Below, piece after piece: positions 7,935 through 15,338 of a stretch of 64,000 bases of DNA. The notes under the pieces were generated by a model. It was not told the DNA's origin. It ran no database searches and was given only the letters and a program-made list of their open reading frames with translations. Numbering within the stretch: the stretch's first letter is position 1; each line of letters opens with the position of its first letter. Both the position numbers and the translations under genes were made by a program. The stretch covers positions 4,393 through 68,392 of the forward strand of contig CAJPQT010000016.1 in NCBI GenBank assembly GCA_905372865.1, written 5' to 3'. This DNA is from an uncultured Centipeda sp. (GTDB lineage: Bacteria; Bacillota; Negativicutes; Selenomonadales; Selenomonadaceae).

Positions 7935-7973
7935 CAACATTTCTATTTTTGTATACTTCCTAGACATGACGAA

Positions 7974-8020
7974 TCCCTACTGTTGTAATTTTTATTTTAC
8001 AACAGTAGGGATCTTTTTTA
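7974..8020 (+). terminator. Strong hairpin with T tract after comM copy 2
   Basis: A perfect 16-bp stem, ATCCCTACTGTTGTAA / TTACAACAGTAGGGAT, with an 8-base loop, followed by TCTTTTTT. It is A/T-rich compared with the core genes. It could be a terminator carried in with the neighbouring mobile-element debris. Confidence 0.7.
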
Positions 8021-8041
8021 CTGTCCGTTCTCTAGAGAGCT

Positions 8042-8563
8042 GTCCACTTGACCGAGGAGGAAATGAAACAGATTTTCGTCAAGGCACTGAACTCCTTGAT
8101 GGAAGTCAAAGAGAACGTGATCGCAGAACTCCGTTCCCTGATTGATAGCGTTTGCCAGATGGAGGAGCTGATAGAGGAGCGCAGTATGGTAGAGCAAGAC
8201 TTAGGCAATTTGGCAGAAAGGATTGAAAAACTGATTCGCGAGAATGCACTGGTGGCACAGGACCAGACGGCATATCTGAAACAGGAAAATGAGATTCGCG
8301 CACTCTATGTGGAAAAGCAGGGACGTTTGGAGCAGTTGGACGAGCAAATTACCGAGAGGGAGAGTAAGAGAAACGCTTTGGAGAGCATGATTCAAGTGCT
8401 ATGTGGTATCAACGAGGAGCAGGTTGCGTTTGACGAGGAGCTATGGGGCGGGGTGCTCGATCACATTATGGTCAAGGAGGATGGTGTGGCAGTTGTTGTT
8501 TTCAAGGGTGGGATTGAGAGCGGCGTTGATGGATGTAGAGGTTTGTTCTATTTAAGGAAATAA
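8042..8563 (+). pseudogene. Serine recombinase C-terminal fragment (second copy)
   Basis: This encodes the coiled-coil and C-terminal segment of a large serine recombinase (EEEMKQIFVKALNSL through VLDHIMVKEDGVAVVVF). It corresponds to about residue 95 onward of the fragment at 2843-3610, in the same orientation and clearly homologous at the DNA level but diverged at many positions. The zinc ribbon and all upstream domains are gone. An ATG-less or GTG/TTG start near 8048 could open the frame, but it is best read as a non-functional remnant. Confidence 0.75.
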
Positions 8564-8688
8564 AGCGGATGAAGATCGGTACTCTATAGGGGGACATTGG
8601 CAGGGAAAAGATGCGCTGAGAGAAGTTGGACTACAGTTATCAGCGTTTCTTACAATACAGTCAACAAATTAATTAAGAAGTGTTATCC
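8564..8688. other. A/T-rich spacer, nothing recognised
   Basis: Only a weak 6-bp inverted repeat (CGCTGA / TCAGCG, around 8611-8642) is visible. There is no terminator T tract and no gene. Confidence 0.3.
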
Positions 8689-9297
8689 TTAAAGCTTTTC
8701 GAGTTGTTTTAAATGATCTTGCACTAATGTGTGTGAATACATTTTAGGTTGATCGGAATCACGAACAATTCGCCATAGGATAGCAGCTGCCTTTAATTTT
8801 GATTTGAACTTGTCATTTATGGGATCAGCGCAGAAATCTTTTAAGAAGCGGTTCCATTCGCATACAGAAGAATCATACTTTGCATACGTCGATATCCCCT
8901 TATATACATTCAACATGTCCTGTATAGTAAACGATGTGTCGTGATCCGCTTTCACCTTTCGCCATGCGGTCGCCATATCTGCTGTAAATTTAAAGGGAGA
9001 AACCCTCGTCAGATTTGAGAAATATGTTCTAAACTTTGTGTTGAACGAAAAGTTGCAAGCAAGTAATGGTGTGTCCAAGGAAATCGCTCCAGATGACATC
9101 ATCTGCTCTTTTTGGGGAGTGGCTTTGACTATGTTCCCTTTAAAGTATTCTGCAATGTTGTGATTGAGATCTTTTTTTACCCCCCTGTGTGCAATTCCAA
9201 GCTTTTTGCAAATCTCTACGAGTTCTGTTCGATACCAATAATATTTTATAAACTCCTCATATGAGCGAATCTCATCAAATGCAGGACGCTGTGTCAT
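8689..9297 (-). CDS. Conserved SAP-domain-like protein of unknown function
   Basis: A 202-residue cytosolic protein. Residues about 8-55 (RSYEEFIKYYWYRTELVEICKKLG, then VKKDLNHNIAEYFKG) resemble a SAP helix-extended-loop-helix fold often used for nucleic-acid binding. The rest has the conserved pattern KFTADMATAWRKVK, then NVYKGISTYAKYD and EWNRFLKDFCADP, seen in a widespread Firmicutes hypothetical family. The start has GAGGAG nine bases upstream. The gene is clearly richer in A and T than the core genes, which points to acquisition from a low-GC donor. The domain call is from recollection of the family pattern; the function is unknown. Confidence 0.8.
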   Translation of the reverse strand: MTQRPAFDEIRSYEEFIKYYWYRTELVEICKKLGIAHRGVKKDLNHNIAEYFKGNIVKATPQKEQMMSSGAISLDTPLLACNFSFNTKFRTYFSNLTRVSPFKFTADMATAWRKVKADHDTSFTIQDMLNVYKGISTYAKYDSSVCEWNRFLKDFCADPINDKFKSKLKAAAILWRIVRDSDQPKMYSHTLVQDHLKQLEKL

Positions 9298-9359
9298 AAT
9301 GACATCTCCTCGTAAATAGCAGGTCAGACGAATAGATGTCTATCATTATATCACATTTA

Positions 9360-9769
9360 TGGTATGACACAACGCATGATTTCGAGATGGGGCAGGCGCG
9401 TGTCTTTCGGTGTGGCCGCATCACTGTGGTGGAGGAGTGTACGGATGTGACGGGGATGCCACTTTTATCCTTTGCTCATCCCGCAGAGGATCTCTATTGC
9501 CGTGTCGATGCACTCTCCTTTGTCGTCGAGATTACGGCACAGGGACGGGATTTCTTTTTTATAAAGAACACTATCCATCCATGCGACTTGTGGAGGAGAA
9601 TGGGCGGTACTATATCCATGGATTTTACAATGTGGGCGAGGAGGAGTTCATCGCGGATTACTTTATCCACTATGGGGATGCAGTGCAAACAGTCGAGCCT
9701 TTGGCACTCAGAGATGTGATCCGCACAAGACTGCATACGTTGACGGTGCATTATAAGGAGATAGCGTAA
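9360..9769 (+). pseudogene. WYL-domain regulator remnant, frameshifted
   Basis: The C-terminal part of a WYL-type transcriptional regulator, split over two frames. The first part (RVFRCGRITVVEECTD to VVEITAQGRDFF) is in one frame. The second (YKEHYPSMRLVEENGRYY, then GFYNVGEEEFIADYFIHYG and DAVQTVEPLALRDVI) is in another. The switch falls at the T-rich run around 9551-9560. The N-terminal winged helix and the WYL triplet region itself are missing. It is a relic within the accessory island. Confidence 0.65.
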
Positions 9770-9825
9770 TTCTTCATTATGTGTAGAGCCTCCCGCATGG
9801 GGGCTGCTACAGGCAGTTTTTTTCA

Positions 9826-9899
9826 CAAAGAATCATTAGGCAACACACCCTCTCTTGTGTTATAATTTTCTTATATTTGAAACGTGGGAGGGAAGACCG
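9826..9899 (+). promoter_or_regulatory. comM promoter and leader
   Basis: An extended -10 element TGTTATAAT lies about 40 bases before the TTG start, with GGGAGGG as Shine-Dalgarno. No convincing -35 is present, as expected for extended -10 promoters. The same element is conserved in both upstream fragments. Confidence 0.6.
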
Positions 9900-11429
9900 T
9901 TGTTTGCAAAGACCTATGGTGCGACGACCCTCGGGATAGATGGACGGATTATTGACGTTGAAGTGGATGTGTCGCCGGGGCTGCCGGGCTTTGAGCTGGT
10001 CGGGCTTCCCGATACGTCGGTAAAGGAGTCAAAGGAGCGGGTACGCACCGCAATCCGCAACTCCGGCATTCAGCTGCGGCAGGAGCGTGTGACGGTGAAT
10101 CTTGCGCCCGCCGATGTGCGAAAGGACAGCTCCGGTCTTGATCTGCCGATTGCCGTCGGTCTCCTTGCATCCTACGGTATGGTTCCGGAGGCGGCGGTGC
10201 AGAATGCACTGTTCTCAGCGGAGCTTTCCCTCGATGGGAACTGCCGTCCGATTAGCGGCATTCTCCCGATGGCGATTACGGCGCGTGAGAATGGGCTGAC
10301 GGAGTTTTACGTTGCACCGTCGAACGCAGATGAGGCACTTCTGATTGACGGACTGAAGGTCTATGCGGTCGAGAATCTGGCGCAGCTTGTGCGTCATTTG
10401 ACAGGGGCAGAAACACTGACTCCCGCTGAGCCACAAGCAACAGAACAGAAAAAGGACGCTGCGTTTACCGATGACTTTGCGGACGTACAGGGGCAGTATC
10501 AGGCGAAACGTGCGCTTGAGATTGCGGCAGCAGGAGGGCACAATGTCCTCATGGTTGGCGTTCCCGGCTCGGGCAAGACGATGCTGGCACGTCGGATGCC
10601 TTCGATTCTGCCGGAGCTGACGAAGGAAGAAGCCATCGAGATCACGAAGATTTACAGCATCTCGGGGCTGCTCGGAAAGGATACAGGGCTTGTGACCACG
10701 CGCCCCTTCCGCAGTCCGCATCATACGTCCTCGACGGTGGCGATGATCGGCGGCGGGAGCATTCCGCGTCCGGGCGAGGTGACGCTTGCCCATCACGGCG
10801 TGCTCTTTCTCGACGAGCTGCCGGAGTTCAGCAAGAAGACGCTTGAGGTGCTGCGTGAGCCAATCGAGGATCGTCAGATTACGGTGTCGCGTGCGAACGC
10901 GACGCTGACCTTTCCCTCTAGTATCATTTTGGTAGCGGCAATGAATCCGTGCCCCTGCGGATTCAGTGGCGATAAAGATCATGTATGTGAATGTTCTGCG
11001 GGCGAGATCAAACGATATACGCGCAAGCTGTCAGGACCGCTGCTTGACCGTATCGATCTTCATATCCGTGTGTCGCGTGTGACCTATTCGGATCTTCATG
11101 CTACGCGCCGGGCAGAGCCCTCCGAAGCGATTCGTCAACGTGTTGTGGCGGCGCGTATGATTCAGCATGAGCGCCTGCAGCGGCATGGGCTCTTTTGCAA
11201 CGCCCAGATGAATCACAGTATGATCAAAAAATATTGTCGCCTTGAGAAAGAGGCGGAAGGATTGCTCGAAGCGGCTTTTCATCGTATCAACCTATCGGCG
11301 CGTTCCCATGACCGTATCATTAAGGTGGCGCGGACGATCGCAGATCTCTCGCAGTCCCAAAACATTACAGCGGCACATATCGCGGAGGCGATACAGCTGC
11401 GTGCTGATGTCGGACTGAACATTGAGTGA
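9900..11429 (+). CDS. comM: ComM/YifB Mg-chelatase-like AAA+ ATPase
   Basis: A 509-residue AAA+ protein. In transformable bacteria ComM is a hexameric helicase that promotes branch migration during integration of incoming single-stranded DNA. The N-terminal Lon-like domain occupies about residues 1-165. The Mg-chelatase AAA+ domain follows with Walker A GVPGSGKTM near residue 220 and Walker B VLFLDELPEF near residue 300, then a Cys cluster (NPCPCGF, then CECSAGE) and the C-terminal lid. The start is a TTG at 9900 behind GGGAGGG. Two truncated relatives of its 5' end lie upstream at 5606 and 7462. This copy is full length and has no defects. Confidence 0.95.
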   Translation: MFAKTYGATTLGIDGRIIDVEVDVSPGLPGFELVGLPDTSVKESKERVRTAIRNSGIQLRQERVTVNLAPADVRKDSSGLDLPIAVGLLASYGMVPEAAVQNALFSAELSLDGNCRPISGILPMAITARENGLTEFYVAPSNADEALLIDGLKVYAVENLAQLVRHLTGAETLTPAEPQATEQKKDAAFTDDFADVQGQYQAKRALEIAAAGGHNVLMVGVPGSGKTMLARRMPSILPELTKEEAIEITKIYSISGLLGKDTGLVTTRPFRSPHHTSSTVAMIGGGSIPRPGEVTLAHHGVLFLDELPEFSKKTLEVLREPIEDRQITVSRANATLTFPSSIILVAAMNPCPCGFSGDKDHVCECSAGEIKRYTRKLSGPLLDRIDLHIRVSRVTYSDLHATRRAEPSEAIRQRVVAARMIQHERLQRHGLFCNAQMNHSMIKKYCRLEKEAEGLLEAAFHRINLSARSHDRIIKVARTIADLSQSQNITAAHIAEAIQLRADVGLNIE

Positions 11430-11452
11430 CATGACAAATAGGGAGCATAGAT

Positions 11453-11782
11453 ATGACGACGGAACATATAGAGGATGTAAAACTTGAAATCTTTATTCCG
11501 GAGACGCACCTCGCTCAGCTGCGGCATGCACTGCAGTCTGTGGATGCGGGACATCTTGGAAACTATGACAGCTGTCTTGCGTACTCGCATGTAACAGGAT
11601 CATGGCGACCACTTGCAGGAGCTTCGCCGTACGAGGGAACCATCGGGGAGCTGTCCGAGGCACCGGAACTCAAAGTCGAACTGCGTGTGAAAGCGGCTCG
11701 TTTGGAGGAGACACTATCCGCGATCCGCGCCGTTCATCCCTATGAGATGCCTGAGATCTTCGTTATTCCACTGTTGTGCTGA
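11453..11782 (+). CDS. COG3323-type Nif3/YqfO insert-domain protein
   Basis: A 109-residue protein matching the stand-alone form of the PII-like insert of Nif3/YqfO proteins. Typical features are the start KLEIFIPETHLAQLRHAL, the middle GNYDSCLAY and GSWRPLAG..PYEG, the ending KVELRVKAARLEETLSAI and the terminal HPYEMPEIFVIPL. Its role is unknown; metal binding has been suggested for the fold. It lies 23 bases after comM and may be co-transcribed with it. Confidence 0.8.
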   Translation: MTTEHIEDVKLEIFIPETHLAQLRHALQSVDAGHLGNYDSCLAYSHVTGSWRPLAGASPYEGTIGELSEAPELKVELRVKAARLEETLSAIRAVHPYEMPEIFVIPLLC

Positions 11783-11875
11783 AAAGGGAGATACAAGCTC
11801 TTTACACGCTATGATATAATAGAAGAAATCTGTCTCCCTCTGTGGGATTAACTGTCATCAAATGGAGGAGCGCAC

Positions 11876-12823
11876 TTGGCTGAAAAAATTCGACCCCAAC
11901 TGCTCTCATTTCTAAAGCCAAATGCTGCGCCGTTGCGTGTCCTAGTTGTCGAGAGCTTGACATATCTGCATGAACTGCGCAGAATGTTTCCGCAGGCGGA
12001 ACTCTATGCCGTTACGGCAGAGGAAGATGAGATGGAGCGGGATGCTCCTGCTGGAGTTCACTGGCAGATTCTCGACTATCTTTCGATTCCGCTTCCGTAC
12101 ACGCGTGGATTTTTTGACTATATTATTTCAGATCTTGCCTTGGAACAGGCGGATAATCCGCAGGATATTGCTGCGGGTTTTTCCATGTTCCTGAAAGAAA
12201 CAGGAGCGTTCCTTACCAGCTTTCGCAACATTAGACATTGGTCAGTACTGCAAAATCTAATGGAAGGGCATTATTATAATATTGTTTCGCGTCTCTATGC
12301 GAGAGCTGAGTTTGAAAATCTGCTCTATGCCTCGTTTTATAAGAGTGTGCGCGTGCACCGGCAGAAGCGCGAGGCTCCGGATGGTCTCATCACGCGTCTT
12401 ATAGCGGCTGGTTTTGAAAATGAGTGCGATGACCTTGAGACGGAGTTCTACCTTGTTCGTGCAGATCGCTCCATGCCGGAGCTGGCGCTTCTCAAATCCA
12501 TGTATACGACGGCAGAGCGTGAGCAGATGGTACGTCTGATTCATCGGATAGAATACGATGTGGAAACCTTGGCAGCCGTCCGTGGATTGTGGGAGATGTT
12601 GGACCGACTTGCGGTATTTCCTGACTATCTGGCATCATTGGCTCGTGAGACTGTTGTTCATACAGAGGCATTCTATCAGAGCTTATTAACCCATTCGGAT
12701 GGACGAAAGGATTTCATTCATGCAGTACTGAGCGTGAGTGTCATGGAGAGCGTTGATCCATTGGAACAAGAAGGCTATCGCAGGTTACAAAGCTATATGC
12801 AAGGAAAAGAGATCGAAGGATGA
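11876..12823 (+). CDS. SAM-methyltransferase-like protein in glycosylation cluster
   Basis: A 315-residue protein with a Rossmann-type methyltransferase N-terminal half. LRVLVVESLTYLHELRRMFP stands where motif I would be, and FFDYIISDLALEQADNP resembles the motif IV region, but the glycine-rich loop is degenerate (VVES in place of DxGxG). The C-terminal third is helical and unrecognised. The TTG start at 11876 follows GGAGGA, and an extended -10 TGATATAAT sits about 60 bases upstream. It overlaps the next gene by ATGA. Linkage to two glycosyltransferase-type genes suggests it modifies or helps assemble a glycan. It could also be a catalytically inactive relative. Confidence 0.65.
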   Translation: MAEKIRPQLLSFLKPNAAPLRVLVVESLTYLHELRRMFPQAELYAVTAEEDEMERDAPAGVHWQILDYLSIPLPYTRGFFDYIISDLALEQADNPQDIAAGFSMFLKETGAFLTSFRNIRHWSVLQNLMEGHYYNIVSRLYARAEFENLLYASFYKSVRVHRQKREAPDGLITRLIAAGFENECDDLETEFYLVRADRSMPELALLKSMYTTAEREQMVRLIHRIEYDVETLAAVRGLWEMLDRLAVFPDYLASLARETVVHTEAFYQSLLTHSDGRKDFIHAVLSVSVMESVDPLEQEGYRRLQSYMQGKEIEG

Positions 12824-13509
12824 TGGAGCTGGATCGCAATAAAGTTGCCTTTATCACCTGTGTCAATGATGATGATATGTACAGTGAATGCCTGCTGTAT
12901 CTAAAATCGCTGCATATTCCTGATGGAATTACAGTGGAATATATCCCAATATACAATGCGCACTCTATGTGTGCGGGATATAACGAAGGCGCACAACAGA
13001 CGAGTGCATATTATAAAATCTATCTGCATCAGGATGTGCTGATTGTCAACAAGAATATCATTGCGGATCTGCTTGCGATCTTTGAGGATAAGACGGTCGG
13101 ACTTGTCGGCATGATTGGCTGCCGCAGTCTGCCGCGTTCCGGTGTCTGGTGGGATGGTCTGCGCACCTATGGGCGCGTCCTGCATCACTGTGAGCCGGAG
13201 AGCGTGGTGGACTCCCACTGCATGGAACCGGATGAGGCATATATTGACGTGGAGGCGGTGGATGGGCTTCTGCTTGCGACGCAGTACGATCTTCCGTGGC
13301 GTGATGATCTGTTCACAGGCTGGCATCTATACGACACCTCGATGTGCATGGAGATGCAGCGGCATGATTTTCGTGTCGTCGTCCCCAACCAGGAGGAGGA
13401 CTTTTGGTGTATTCATTGCCCGCGTGAGAAGCCGCTTGCGCCGGAATACAAACGATTTCAGAAGATATTTCTGCACGAATATGGAGCGGAACTGCATCCA
13501 GAGGTTTGA
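12820..13509 (+). CDS. StrF-like family 2 glycosyltransferase
   Basis: A 229-residue protein resembling the small GT2-like group related to StrF. It starts NKVAFITCVNDDDMYSECL, then has ADLLAIFED..VGLVGMIGCRSLP, a putative DxD-like region around the acidic residues of YIDVEAVDGLLLAT, and a conserved WRDDLFTGWHLYD motif. The first ATG overlaps the stop of the preceding gene, and a second ATG follows immediately. It is probably co-transcribed with the genes on both sides. It likely transfers a sugar to a protein or lipid acceptor; donor and acceptor are unknown. Confidence 0.8.
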   Translation: MMELDRNKVAFITCVNDDDMYSECLLYLKSLHIPDGITVEYIPIYNAHSMCAGYNEGAQQTSAYYKIYLHQDVLIVNKNIIADLLAIFEDKTVGLVGMIGCRSLPRSGVWWDGLRTYGRVLHHCEPESVVDSHCMEPDEAYIDVEAVDGLLLATQYDLPWRDDLFTGWHLYDTSMCMEMQRHDFRVVVPNQEEDFWCIHCPREKPLAPEYKRFQKIFLHEYGAELHPEV

Positions 13510-13539
13510 GCAAAATAAGTGGAAAGGAGGTTTTCGTCT

Positions 13540-15303
13540 ATGCAGGATCAGCCGCCGAAGGCAGAACATGCGGCAGAGGAAAAGATCAACTGGCTGAGAC
13601 TTGCCACAAAATTTTCTGATGATGGGGATTTGAAGGGCATGCGTGCCTGTGCCAAAGAAGTTGATCGATTGATGGCCGGAGACATTGACGCGACCGCTGT
13701 GAATGCTGAGGTGGCACTCTACAGCGGCCGTATCGACGAGGCCGAGGAGCTGGCCGGTAAGGTGCTGCGCATTCAGCCGCGCCATCCCCGTGCACGCATG
13801 GTCTTAGCCGGGCTCGCCGCACTGGAGTTTCGCCTAGATGATGAGATCCCACTGCTTGCTGATCTGATCGAGGAATTGACTTATAAGGCCAAGGTGCTTG
13901 GTGAAGAGGATCCCTCTTATGCCATTTATCATCAGATGCTCAAACGTGCGCGCGGTTGGCTTGCCGACGCACTCTACCTCGCGGGAGAGGCAAAGGGCGC
14001 TGCGCATGAACTTCTGATGTCCAGTCGTCTTGCGGATGAGACGGATGAGGCAGCGGATCTCTACAGCAAATATCTCTTTATGCGCAACTATCGGTATCTC
14101 GGGGCAAAAGACGGGCGACTGAAGGCCGAACACTATGAGAGCCTGCTTGATGTGCACCCTTATAAACATGACAATGCAGCACGAACGGCCAGAAGAAAGC
14201 TTCGCATTGGCTATATATCGCCGGATTTTCGGGAACATTCGGTATCATATTTTCTGCCTCCTCTGCTTCGGCATTTTGACGGCGAGCAGTTCATGGTCTT
14301 TTGCTATGCGACGGGGAGAAGTGACGCGGTAACGGAACGACTTCGTACGCGCCGTGTAACATGGCGTGATCTGCGGGGGCGTCCTCCACGGACGGCGGCA
14401 CGCCTGATCGCAGAGGATAAGATTGATATACTTGTGGATCTCTCCGGACATTCACAGGATAATGCATTGCCGATTATGGCACATCGTCCTGCACCTGTTC
14501 AAGTTTCCGGCATTGGATATACAAATACGACGGGGCTGCGTGCCATCGACTACTTTCTGTCCGATGAGATCTGTATTCCCAAGGGGGATACAGCGGCAGA
14601 GGCTGGGTTTGTCGAACGAATTTTGCGCCTTTCGCACTCCCATCTCTGTTACGCACCGGAGTTGATTCGCGTGATGCCGGAGGCAGGCTATGAGCCGCCA
14701 ATGCGTAAAAATGGTTATGTGACGTTTGGCAGTTTCAATAACTTTGCCAAAGTGACGGATGAGACGTTGCTTTTGTGGCGTGGAATATTGGAGTCCGTGC
14801 GCGACTCAAAACTCGTCATCAAGGGGAAGATCGCCAGCATTGACGCAGGGATCAACTTTGCAAAGAAGCGTTTTTCCATGCTCAGCTACGACCTTGCGCG
14901 GGTGGAGTTTCGCCCGTATAGTCCGGATTATCTTGAGCAGTATCGGGATATCGACATTGCGCTTGATACGGCGCCTTACAACGGCGGACTGACTACGTGT
15001 GAGGCGCTCTATATGGGGGTTCCCGTCATTTCGCTGCGTGGACGTACGCACGGCTCACGCTTTGGCGCGTCTATTCTGACGAATGCAGGCGTGCGTGAGC
15101 TTGTCGCTGAAAATGACATCAACTACGTGCGCCGTGCGGTTCAGCTCGCGGAGACACCGAAGCTCCTGGAGGCATATCATATGGGGCTGCGTGCTAATAT
15201 GAAGCGCTCTCCTCTGATGAATATTGAGGGCTATATGGAAGAGCTGGAGACGGCCTATCAGGAGATCTGGGAAAATTTTTGTAAATCCAACTCCATGATG
15301 TGA
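13540..15303 (+). CDS. O-GlcNAc-transferase-like (GT41) protein with TPR region
   Basis: A 587-residue protein. The N-terminal 210 residues are helical and TPR-like (AEVALYSGRIDEAEELAGKV, then IQPRHPRARMVLAGLA). From about residue 215 comes the GT41 catalytic region with LRIGYISPDFREHSVSYF, DILVDLSGHSQDNAL, PVQVSGIGYTNTTGL, GYVTFGSFNNFAKVTDE, DIALDTAPYNGGLTTCEAL and GVPVISLRGRTHGSRFG, all hallmarks of OGT/SPINDLY-like enzymes. The ATG at 13540 has AGGAGG nine bases upstream. The enzyme would transfer GlcNAc or a related sugar to Ser/Thr of proteins. In Firmicutes with polar flagella such genes often modify flagellin, so that role is plausible here (inference). Confidence 0.9.
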   Translation: MQDQPPKAEHAAEEKINWLRLATKFSDDGDLKGMRACAKEVDRLMAGDIDATAVNAEVALYSGRIDEAEELAGKVLRIQPRHPRARMVLAGLAALEFRLDDEIPLLADLIEELTYKAKVLGEEDPSYAIYHQMLKRARGWLADALYLAGEAKGAAHELLMSSRLADETDEAADLYSKYLFMRNYRYLGAKDGRLKAEHYESLLDVHPYKHDNAARTARRKLRIGYISPDFREHSVSYFLPPLLRHFDGEQFMVFCYATGRSDAVTERLRTRRVTWRDLRGRPPRTAARLIAEDKIDILVDLSGHSQDNALPIMAHRPAPVQVSGIGYTNTTGLRAIDYFLSDEICIPKGDTAAEAGFVERILRLSHSHLCYAPELIRVMPEAGYEPPMRKNGYVTFGSFNNFAKVTDETLLLWRGILESVRDSKLVIKGKIASIDAGINFAKKRFSMLSYDLARVEFRPYSPDYLEQYRDIDIALDTAPYNGGLTTCEALYMGVPVISLRGRTHGSRFGASILTNAGVRELVAENDINYVRRAVQLAETPKLLEAYHMGLRANMKRSPLMNIEGYMEELETAYQEIWENFCKSNSMM

Positions 15304-15338
15304 TACAGCTTGATTGATGACGAGAAGGGAGGAAAAGA

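Noticed and set aside
9790..9827. Terminator between the WYL relic and comM
   Set aside because: Small C/G-rich inverted repeats precede a T run, but the stems are imperfect and compete with one another, so no clear terminator can be drawn.
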